Positions 21,678 to 31,399 of a DNA stretch of 64,000 nucleotides are shown here, piece after piece. The translations under genes were made by a program, and so were the position numbers. The first letter of the stretch is position 1; each line of letters starts with the position of its first letter. The stretch spans positions 62,001 through 126,000 of the forward strand of contig CANNZV010000840.1 of NCBI GenBank assembly GCA_947561585.1. The letters run 5' to 3'. Origin of the DNA: Caprella mutica (lineage: Eukaryota; Arthropoda; Malacostraca; Amphipoda; Caprellidae). Under the pieces are notes generated by a model that was not told the origin of the DNA, ran no database searches, and was given only the letters and a program-made list of their open reading frames with translations.

Positions 21678-22350
21678 TGGTTATAGACTGGGATAGATAT
21701 AGTAGAACCTCACTGCATCCGGACACTTACAGTACTCGGAAGATTGGAAAATAAGTAAAAAGTACTCCGTCGTTCTCATAATTATATAGTAATATAGTTT
21801 TACCTAAAAGGAAAGTATCGTATACTGTGTATATGTATACCAAACAGTAGTATACGAATAAAAGTATCAATATTTTATACAAATAAGATGATTTAACGAA
21901 TTAAAAAAAATAATGATTAATTGTATATCATAAGCTGCATATTATTTAAAATTCTATAATACTTATATTCACTGACATTTCTCTGCGAGTACATATACGA
22001 AGATGCAATAATTCAAATACAGTTCCTAGGTAATATTTCCATTGCAACGCTACAAGTTCGTCGCCTGTAGAAGTACGTCATAAATATGAAGGTTTAAAAT
22101 CTTCTTCAGGAATACCGAAACCCATTCCTCCTAATATTTTTTAAAGGATTCGAACATGAAATTGTACTCCACACCTCAGGAATTCAGGAATAAAATTCAG
22201 CTTACATTTTTATTATCAATTACCCTCTTTTAGACGGGAGATATGTATTCGGACACTCACAGTTTTCATAAAGTGGGGTTAAACATAGATCATGAATTAA
22301 TCTGATCTTTAGAAATTTTATGATTAACGTTCAGTTACCGTGTACTGTAA
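21678..22350. other. Non-coding
   Basis: Nothing recognisable. Confidence 0.4.
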
Positions 22351-22605
22351 AGGGCCGTACACACGTAGGGTTTTTTAAGTCTTTCCACCAGACTTTTTTC
22401 TAAGCTCCTCCTACTTTTTCCACGAGAATATAAGAAAAAATGATGAAATTATTATTTATTTCAGTTGGTATCCAAGATAACTTCAGTTATCATGGATGCC
22501 AACTGAAATAAATAATAATAATATAGTTTTTCATATATTCTCGTGGAGAAAGTAGGAGGAGCTTAGCAAAAAGTCTTGTAAAAAACCCTACGTGTGTACG
22601 GCCCT
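22351..22605. mobile_element. Family II foldback MITE, copy 2
   Basis: Ends AGGGCCGTACACACGTAGGG and its inverse are nearly perfect. The arms share 'gctcctcctactttttccac' with copy 1. The central palindrome is 'agttggtatccaag ... catggatgccaact'. Flanks are TAA and TGA, so a 3-bp target duplication is possible with one change. Confidence 0.9.
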
Positions 22606-22778
22606 TGAGTGTCCAAGTACTGCGAGGTAGCCCTAAGCATTTTTCTAACTAATTATTTTGCAAAACAGACGTGGTCATAAAAGGTCAAATTGGGTACGAA
22701 AATGTGTCTGGTGGTATTTAATAAGATAATCCTGTACAGCGACCATATTTCAGTCCTTTTTCTCCCCCAGTGAATCTA

Positions 22779-23229
22779 TTAGGAGAGGCTTAGAAAGTTC
22801 CTCGAAATCAGCATAATGGGCCTTTTGATCTCGACTGAGCCCGTACCTTCATTCTTTCTCATTTCATCTCGGAATTCAATAAAAATGTCCCAGAAGTTAT
22901 ACTGTTCGCAATCAGTTTTGCAGAGAAACCTAAAATATGGATTTTTTGATGAGATCAATCTGTCTGGAAAAAAACTTGTGTGTCGAGTTTTGAAAGATGG
23001 GACAGAATGATAGATTTTATGAAGCAAATCTTTCGCCTTCCAAGGCACGGTGATGTGGTCTCGGTGTTCCACATTTTTTGGAATGTCTTTGATATATATA
23101 TGACAGTTTGAGGCACTCAATGATTCAAAAGCAACATGTCGAAACATTGTATGAGAATTGTTCTCGCCTTGAAATATAGAATATTCAGCAAACCTATACG
23201 CTGAGTAATAATACAAGTTATCTATTCCA
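22779..23229 (-). CDS. Unrecognised exon, about 149 codons
   Basis: This is the longest non-repetitive open frame outside the tRNA synthetase. A good acceptor (ttttcactcctacag, intron side ending at 23,230) opens the frame GIDNLYYYSAYRFAEYSIF, which runs without interruption to a stop at 22,779-22,781. The composition is like a folded protein: mixed charges, aromatic residues, three cysteines, no low complexity. Segments include FRHVAFESLSASNCHIYIKD, VPWKAKDLLHKIYHSVPSF and CEQYNFWDIFIEFRDEMRKN. No ATG is present at the beginning, so upstream exons are expected to the right. It could be a terminal exon of a host gene or a transposon fragment. I do not recognise the family. Confidence 0.4.
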
Positions 23230-23375
23230 CTGTAGGAGTGAAAACATTTTTAGTTACACGCAAGTGTATCTATTATATAATTGGTGAGAGTCTAACTATA
23301 GGTCAAATACTCAATAGACGATAGCAAGTAACGAAAAAGGTTTGAAAAATTAGAAAAAAATCAGTGCTCACTGTA

Positions 23376-23582
23376 GTGGCTAGGAAGGATCTTTTCAGTG
23401 TACCGTGTAGTGGCAAAGAAAAATCATTTCAGTGTAGTATGTCACTTTAATTGAACGACTCGATACACTGAAAAGATCCTTCCTAGCCACTTCACAGTAC
23501 ACTGAAAAGATCCTTCCTAGCCACTTCACAGTACACTGAAAAGATCCTTCCTAGCCACTACATGGTACACTGAAAAGATCCT
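23376..23582. repeat. 27-bp perfect inverted repeat next to a 38-bp tandem array
   Basis: Positions 23,376-23,402 (gtggctaggaaggatctttt...) are the exact reverse complement of 23,464-23,490. The right arm is then repeated in tandem three more times (unit core 'actgaaaagatccttcctag'), to about 23,582. Confidence 0.93.
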
Positions 23583-23838
23583 TACTATATCGTAAATTGA
23601 ACATCATTTTGTAACTTGCTATTGGCTATTGTGTCATAACATAGAAAACATAGAAAAGAGTCCTCGTTTTTTTCAGTTTCAATGCTTCCATATATTAAAT
23701 AATGTTTATTTAGCTGACGATAATTCATGAGCGTTAATAGAAAAGAACTTTCACGATTCAGTAACTTTTTTGCCAACATATCCAGGGTTGTTATTGTTTC
23801 ACAATTTCAACGCTTATTGGAAACAGGCCCTTACTATA

Positions 23839-23905
23839 TTCCTATAGGAATAACACAGTGAATGTGTTCCTATAGGAATAACACAGTGGATGTGTTCCTA
23901 TAGGG
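23839..23905. repeat. 28-bp tandem repeat, 2.4 copies
   Basis: 'ttcctataggaataacacag' plus 'tgaatgtg' repeats twice, with a third partial copy ending 'ttcctataggg'. Confidence 0.88.
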
Positions 23906-24675
23906 TGGGATAGATTAAGCTATCAGGATTTTTGAACACGGAGTTCGAAACTTAGTTTTGGGCGGTTAAAAAGTGTCCCAGATTGTAAATCGATATTAAA
24001 ATATAGTTTGGAAATCCTTTTGCTCTTTTTGACGATAAACCGATTCATGAATGAGTTTAAGTTATTCTTCTTTTCCATGGATTACCAATAGAATATTGAA
24101 GAGAGGCTTCAGTTAAGACAAAATAGTTTAATATTTACTATGGAGACAGAATAATATAAAAGTTAGGTCGCGATGCAAAGTAATAATAAATTCTGACGAC
24201 ATTATTGGAACATCATAAGAAACTTCAGAAAAATAATTTGACATTTTTTAAATTTCCGAATTGACTCTTCGAAAACTATGAAATAAATCATTTAGATACT
24301 TAAATATTTTTCTATTTATGCAATAATCTGGCAAGTAAGTCAAATTGAATGGTAATATTATTATATATTGATGTAAGTAAATATTGCTCATCTGCAAGAA
24401 CAACGCCATAAACACGAAAAAAAAAAAATTCGAGTTACTCATATAGACATATATGTAAATCTTGCAATACTGACTATTTTGGTAAAAGTTTCATACTGTA
24501 GCTCAAAAATTGACCGCTAGAGAGACTAAATGACCTACTGATATTTAAATGTACGTACATTACAATTACCAAAATGCATCTCCTGAAAAATATCTATTTC
24601 AGAGTTATTACAACGTTGTCGCAAACGAGCAATATTATGTTCCTGGTGGAATTATTCACAACTCAAAGTTTAGAT
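23906..24675. other. Non-coding
   Basis: No supported gene; short A+T-rich open frames only. Confidence 0.4.
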
Positions 24676-25929
24676 GTATACAAAAGCTTATAGTGTTCTT
24701 CCGCGAACATTTCGTTCACGAACAATTAGTCAACGGACAATTTGTCAACGGACAATTCGCCCATGAACATTTTGTCTAAGAAATGCTTTATTTTGTTTTA
24801 TAAAGTGTATTTATTTTATATTTTACTTTATCACATTAGTATCCAAATGTACATAAATATATAATATTATTATAATAATATAAGGCGACTAATTTCATTT
24901 GAAGTTATAAAAAATGGATAGCTACCTATCGATTATAATTTCAAATTAGATATGGTAATTGGGTTGACTGTATCTTTAAGTTATTTACCTCCTATTATAA
25001 TTCGTCTATTAATGAATTATGAGTATTTAAAATATGGAACTAAATTAATAGGATACCTACAAGAATAAATGTGTGGTTAATTTGTCAAAGTTTTACATTG
25101 CACAAAACATTCTTTAATACGTAGGAATTTTGTTTTGAATTCTCCAGTTTCAGACCCAGAAATATTTTTAATGGCTAGTTTTGTGATTACTTGAAAAGCG
25201 AAGTTAAAATTTAGTAGATAAGTTTTCATGAACCGTTGTTAGTACATTTGAACAAATCTGATTTTCTAAGAGAATTAGGAAGGTATACCTATAATTAATG
25301 AATTTTAATAATTAATTATCGTAATATTAAAGGAGAGATCAACTTTGTTGTATTAAATTTGATGAACTAGCACGGGCAATCGTAGAGCACATACCTTCGT
25401 TACAATTTTTTTATCCTTATTGACCTTTTCGTGTTATTGTGACCTTGACCTTTGACCCAAAATTTATTCAAATGGTTCCAGGATTAGAAACAATCGTTTC
25501 ACCAAATTTCATCAGGCAATTTGGTTATATACTATATGAGTAACAAGATTACAAATAATTACCGATCCAAACATAACCTTCAGCAATTTAACGATGTTAC
25601 TGAGATTTGCTAATGACTGTGTGTTTCAAACAGTGCATGTAGGTAATTGTGACCATATTTATATTCTGTCTATAATAACTATCTAAAGTTTACGTGTCTG
25701 AGAAATAAAATAACTCGATTCCTTGTAAGAAAGAAAAAATCTTTAAATAATTAATATCAAAAAAATTAATTTCTAATTACCATCAACAAATAGCGTTTTT
25801 CTCTTATGTAATATAAGATATATAATTATAAATAATGTGAAATATATAGTACATGCATTTTATAATACAAAATAAATCAATTCACGGACAAATTGTCCGT
25901 TGGACAAAATATCCGACCACGTATACAAA
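24676..25929. mobile_element. 1.24-kb non-coding DNA element with 9-bp flanking repeats
   Basis: GTATACAAA occurs at 24,676-24,684 and again at 25,921-25,929, bracketing a segment whose ends carry related inverted motifs. On the left are 'gaacaattagtcaacggaca' and 'tcaacggacaattcgccc'; on the right is 'acggacaaattgtccgttgg'. Repeated 'GGACAATTTGTC' words near the ends suggest transposase-binding subterminal repeats. A 9-bp duplication would fit Mutator-like or Merlin/Academ-type elements. There is no transposase frame inside. A TGACCTTGACC repeat is nested at about 25,375. Confidence 0.6.
25375..25575. repeat. Dispersed TGACCTTGACC repeat, copy 3
   Basis: 'gtagagcacataccttcgtt', 'gaccttgacctttgaccc', 'ggttccaggattagaaacaa' and 'accaaatttcatcaggcaat' are followed by 'gagtaacaagattac'. 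This is the fullest of the three copies in the window. Confidence 0.78.
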
Positions 25930-26310
25930 TGTTTATTTTTAAAGTTCAAATAATCAACGACTTTCAAAACATAATAATAACTGACACAACATGAATTATA
26001 TAATAAAATCTATATTCAGTGGATAAAATCTATACTCCTATATTTCAATAATAAAATCCATAACAGCGTTCTCGACACTTCTCCAGCGTAACACAGCGCT
26101 AGAGCTTACGTAGCAAGTAGCGCAAGAGCTTACGTAGCAAGTTGTCATCTCATTCGACGTGTGAAGAAAGGCGCTGAGCTTTCAAAAATGCACAAACTGA
26201 GCTTTAGTTTGACAAAGCCCCACTCAACGACATCTCGAGATTTTAGCAAAGCCTACGTAAGATTTAGACAGTTCTTATGCAGAGGAATGGAGGCTTGTAA
26301 CCTGTATATG
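25930..26310. other. Non-coding lead-in to the large array
   Basis: It contains a short duplicated word 'gagcttacgtagcaagt' (26,103 and 26,129) and a 65-codon open frame without recognised content. Confidence 0.4.
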
Positions 26311-29300
26311 ATTTTGGTGCTTTTTTACCGTAAATATTGTTGGTGCTTTTTACCGTAAATATGGTTGGTGCTTTTTTACCGTAAATATTGTTGGTGCTTT
26401 TTTACCGTAAATATGGTTGGTGCTTTTTTACCGTAAATATTGTTGGTGCTTTTTACCGTAAATATGGTTGGTGCTTTTTTACCGTAAATATTGTTGGTGC
26501 TTTTTACCGTAAATATTGTTGGTGCTTTTTACCGTAAATATTGTTGGTGCTTTTTACCGTAAATATTGTTGGTGCTTTTTTACCGTAAATATTGTTGGTG
26601 CTTTTTACCGTAAATATTGTTGGTGCTTTTTTACCGTAAATATTGTTGGTGCTTTTTTACCGTAAATATTGTTGGTGCTTTTTTACCGTAAATATTGTTG
26701 GTGCTTTTTTACCGTAAATATTGTTGGTGCTTTTATTATGCCGTAAATATTGTAGGCGCTTGAATCCCGTATATATTGTCGGAGCTTGTATCCCGTAAAT
26801 ATTGTAAGCGCTTTTATCCCGTAAATATTGCAGGCGCTTGTATTCCGTAAATGTTGTAGGCGCTTGTATCCCGTAAATATTGCAGGCGCTGGTATTCCGT
26901 AAATATTGTAGGCGCTTGTATCCCGTAAATATTGCAGGCGCTGGTATTCCGTAAATATTGTAGGCGCTTGTATCCCGTAAATATTGCAGGCGCTTGTATT
27001 CCGTAAATATTGCAGGCGCTTTATCCCGTAAATATTGTATGCGCTTTATCCCGTAAATATTGTATGCGCTTTATCCCGTAAATATTGTATGCGCTTTATC
27101 CCGTAAATATTGTATGCGCTTTATCCCGTAAATATTGTATGCGCTTTATCCCGTAAATATTGTATGCGCTTTATCCCGTAAATATTGTATGCGCTTTATC
27201 CCGTAAATATTGTATGCGCTTTATCCCGTAAATATTGTATGCGCTTTATCCCGTAAATATTGTATGCGCTTTATCCCGTAAATATTGTATGCGCTTTATC
27301 CCGTAAATATTGTATGCGCTTTATCCCGTAAATATTGTATGCGCTTTATCCCGTAAATATTGTATGCGCTTTATCCCGTAAATATTGTATGCGCTTTATC
27401 CCGTAAATATTGTATGCGCTTTATCCCGTAAATATTGTATGCGCTTTATCCCGTAAATATTGTATGCGCTTTATCCCGTAAATATTGTATGCGCTTTATC
27501 CCATAAATATTGTATGCGCTTTATCCCGTAAATATTGTATGCGCTTTATCCCGTAAATATTGTATGCGCTTTATCCCGTAAATATTGTATGCGCTTTATC
27601 CCGTAAATATTGTATGCGCTTTATCCCGTAAATATTGTATGCGCTTTATCCCGTAAATATTGTATGCGCTTGTATCCCGTTAATATTGTATGCGCTTTAT
27701 CCCGTAAATATTGTATGCGCTTTATCCCGTAAATATTGTATGCGCTTTATCCCGTAAATATTGTATGCGCTTGTATCCCGTAAATATTGTATGCGCTTTA
27801 TCCCGTAAATATTGTATGCGCTTTATCCCGTAAATATTGTATGCGCTTGTATCCCGTTAATATTGTATGCGCTTTATCCCGTAAATATTGTATGCGCTTT
27901 ATCCCGTAAATATTGTATGCGCTTTATCCCGTAAATATTGTATGCGCTTGTATCCCGTAAATATTGTATGCGCTTTATCCCGTAAATATTGTATGCGCTT
28001 TATCCCGTTAATATTGTATGCGCTTTATCCCGTTAATATTGTATGCGCTTTATCCCGTAAATATTGTATGCGCTTTATCCCGTTAATATTGTATGCGCTT
28101 TATCCCGTAAATATTGTATGCGCTTTATCCCGTTAATATTGTATGCGCTTTATCCCGTAAATATTGTATGCGCTTTATCCCGTAAATATTGTATGCGCTT
28201 TATCCCGTAAATATTGTATGCGCTTGTATCCCGTAAATATTGTATGCGCTTTATCCCGTAAATATTGTATGCGCTTTATCCCGTAAATATTGTATGCGCT
28301 TTATCCCGTTAATATTGTATGCGCTTTATCCCGTTAATATTGTATGCGCTTTATCCCGTAAATATTGTATGCGCTTTATCCCGTTAATATTGTATGCGCT
28401 TTATCCCGTTAATATTGTATGCGCTTTATCCCGTTAATATTGTATGCGCTTTATCCCGTTAATATTGTATGCGCTTTATCCCGTAAATATTGTATGCGCT
28501 TTATCCCGTTAATATTGTATGCGCTTTATCCCGTTAATATTGTATGCGCTTTATCCCGTAAATATTGTATGCGCTTTATCCCGTAAATATTGTATGCGCT
28601 TTATCCCGTAAATATTGTATGCGCTTGTATCCCGTAAATATTGTATGCGCTTTATCCCGTAAATATTGTATGCGCTTTATCCCGTTAATATTGTATGCGC
28701 TTTATCCCGTTAATATTGTATGCGCTTTATCCCGTAAATATTGTATGCGCTTTATCCCGTTAATATTGTATGCGCTTTATCCCGTTAATATTGTATGCGC
28801 TTTATCCCGTTAATATTGTATGCGCTTTATCCCGTTAATATTGTATGCGCTTTATCCCGTAAATATTGTATGCGCTTTATCCCGTTAATATTGTATGCGC
28901 TTTATCCCGTAAATATTGTATGCGCTTTATCCCGTTAATATTGTATGCGCTTTATCCCGTAAATATTGTATGCGCTTTATCCCGTTAATATTGTATGCGC
29001 TTTATCCCGTTAATATTGTATGCGCTTTATCCCGTTAATATTGTATGCGCTTTATCCCGTAAATATTGTATGCGCTTTATCCCGTTAATATTGTATGCGC
29101 TTTATCCCGTTAATATTGTATGCGCTTTATCCCGTTAATATTGTATGCGCTTTATCCCGTTAATATTGTATGCGCTTTATCCCGTTAATATTGAAGCGCT
29201 TTATCCCGTAAATATTGTATGCGCTTTATCCCGTTAATATTGTATGCGCTTTATCCCGTTAATATTGTATGCGCTTTATCCCGTTAATATTGTATGCGCT

Positions 29301-29671
29301 TTATCCCGTTAATATTGTATGCGCTTTATCCCGTTAATATTGTATGCGCTTTATCCCGTAAATATTGTATGCGCTTTATCCCGTAAATATTGTATGCGCT
29401 TTATCCCGTAAATATTGTATGCGCTTTATCCCGTAAATATTGTATGCGCTTTATCCCGTAAATATTGTATGCGCTTTATCCCGTAAATATTGTATGCGCT
29501 TTATCCCGTAAATATTGTATGCGCTTTATCCCGTAAATATTGTATGCGCTTTATCCCGTTAATATTGTATGCGCTTGTATCCCGTTAATATTGTATGCGC
29601 TTTATCCCGTTAATATTGTATGCGCTTTATCCCGTAAATATTGTATGCGCTTTATCCCGTTAATATTGTAG
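26311..29671. repeat. 25-bp satellite-like array, over 130 units (3.4 kb)
   Basis: Three zones follow one another. From 26,311 to about 26,740, 'ttggtgcttttttaccgtaa' + 'atattg' units of 25-26 bp. To about 27,015, diverged 'gtaggcgcttgtatcccgta' units of mixed length. From there to 29,671, uniform 'tatgcgctttatcccgtaaa' + 'tattg' units of 25 bp. Within the third zone a cccgtaaat/cccgttaat change appears from about 27,680. Occasional longer 'gcttgtatccc' units mark a higher-order period, and the block at 27,888-28,136 recurs exactly at 28,565-28,813. Open frames here are artefacts. Confidence 0.97.
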
Positions 29672-30149
29672 TTTGTTTTACGCAAGAGAAGTTTGTAATT
29701 ATGTTCCTGTATATTTCTATTTTTATCATGTTTAGACTAAATGCATTCTTGAATTAATGAATCGAATATCTATCAAGATAAAATTTAATTTAGTTTATTA
29801 GTTACTTTTTTTGTCCATGCAAATGAGAGAATAGCATAGAATTGTGTAAAGTTTGGTAACGGTCGGTTATAGATATAGAACTGTTCGATAAATCGAACCG
29901 AACAATGTATATTAAAAATTAGGCCTCGATTTTATGACGACCCCCGCGCTTATAACAAATAGCAATAAGAACGGGATATGACTCAAGTTACTTTATAATT
30001 GTAACTCCTTAAACGTTTCATTTCAAAATCCACAAACAACTTCATGATAGAGCCCTTGTGGGCATATGTGAATTAACTAACAGCAGCTATATACAAACAA
30101 TAAATATTATTAAAAATTCAGAAGTAACAGGTAGCTGTAAACATAATAG
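29672..30149. other. Non-coding
   Basis: A short family I-like stretch ('agatatagaactgttcgata', about 29,872) is present; otherwise nothing. Confidence 0.4.
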
Positions 30150-30765
30150 TTATAGCCAAGGTATATTAACTACAAGAGTATTGCGCAGGTTCATAGTAAG
30201 ATGATTACAGTTTTGTTGTGAAAGACGCTTCGGTGGCTCGGGTTAATTATATTTACATAGAAACAAGGTATGTTATTTTTTCTTTTTAGAATCGAAAGCT
30301 TAACTTCTTTTTATTTGACTAAATTGGCTAATTTTAGCATTGCCTTGATTATTCTCAAGACATAATAACTTAAAAAGTATGCTAAATGTCTTGATACGAG
30401 TTTTAGACTCTTCTGCGCATAAACAATACGAACATACAGATGTGACCCTGCAATATTACTTTAAATACTCTATATACTGTACAGCGGGTTGAATAGTTAT
30501 TTGTATACAAGGATTTGCCTATGATTGTTAATGCAGTGTACGGATACCATTTAAAAATTGTTCAACCCGCTGTATAGCAAGGCTCATAAACTACAGTGTA
30601 TATAAACATTGCTGTGTAGTATATAAAGTATGTAATCTAATATTGCAGGGTCACATCTGTGCGTTCGTATGTGCGTATTTGTTTATGCGCAGAAGAGCTT
30701 AAAATTTGTATCAAGGCGTAGCATACCTAGTAAGTTAATGTATCTTGGTTATAGCTATGGTACTC
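30150..30765. mobile_element. About 600-bp foldback element
   Basis: The inner arms are long. The left 'gtatgctaaatgtcttgata' ... 'cttctgcgcataaacaa' ... 'cagatgtgaccctgcaatat' ... 'cagcgggttgaa' (30,377-30,496) is mirrored on the right by 'ttcaacccgctgtatagc' ... 'attgcagggtcacatctgtg' ... 'gtttatgcgcagaag' ... 'gcgtagcatac' (30,551-30,740). Outer arms 'gttatagccaaggtatatta' and 'atgtatcttggttatagc' extend it. No coding content is supported. Confidence 0.8.
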
Positions 30766-30883
30766 AAGTATATGAAGATCCAATATTGATAATAATTAAT
30801 TTAGTAGCTAACGGGTTTAACGTTGCAATACTGAAATTAGAGATTAAGAATATTAAAAAGGATTTAGTAAAAAGTCACAACAT

Positions 30884-30907
30884 TTTATTCACTCAATGAT
30901 GTTTATT
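30884..30907 (-). terminator. Candidate polyadenylation signals of IleRS
   Basis: Two minus-strand AATAAA hexamers (30,902-30,907 and 30,884-30,889) lie about 275-295 bp past the IleRS stop codon, a plausible 3'-UTR length. No other AATAAA was seen on this strand closer to the stop. Confidence 0.45.
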
Positions 30908-31179
30908 AATGCAACAGCTTTACAAGAATCTCATTTCAAAACCTGTCCCAGACCAGAAGCAAAAAAATAATTTAAAAAAGTAAATAATAAATAAATTAAA
31001 GTTATCTATTGAAGATTAGTTTGTGGAAGATATAAAAAAAAACGAAAAATTATATTAAAAAGCTATGGCTGATTTCCAATCTGTAAAAATGAATATTTCT
31101 GTTTCCTATAAAATTAGTTGAAATAATTTAGTTAAATTTATAATTAAATTTCAAAGCCATTTCAAACAATCAGAGAGAA

Positions 31180-31399
31180 TTAGCAGTACAAGGTCTGGCC
31201 GTGAAGTTTAGCAACATCGTCGGACGTGCTAGCTCTGAGGGCCTTCTTTTTCTCTGCGTCAAGGTAGAGGCTTCCCTTGGACTTCATTACAGCTTGTGAG
31301 ACCTTCTCAAGCTGAGCGGGTGTCATCACACTAGAGCCGATTGGGTTCTCGAGTAGGACGCTTCCTTTTAATCCATCAGAGCTGGTGATGTTCACGAAC
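31180..31399 (-). CDS. IleRS: IleRS coding exon 5 (second UNE-I block and stop)
   Basis: The acceptor is ttttcttttag. The exon completes an Arg codon, then encodes [20 protein letters not shown] and on to [10 protein letters not shown] with a stop at 31,180-31,182. Confidence 0.94.

Noticed and set aside
22816..23010. 64-codon plus-strand frame
   Set aside because: Antisense to the longer splice-bounded minus-strand exon.
27888..28813. Repeated 65-82-codon frames in the 25-bp array
   Set aside because: They are a product of the repeat unit; the stops are set by unit-length changes.
26311..29671. CRISPR array
   Set aside because: Units are contiguous 25-bp tandem repeats with no unique spacers, in a eukaryotic genome with no cas genes. 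The same holds for the other arrays.
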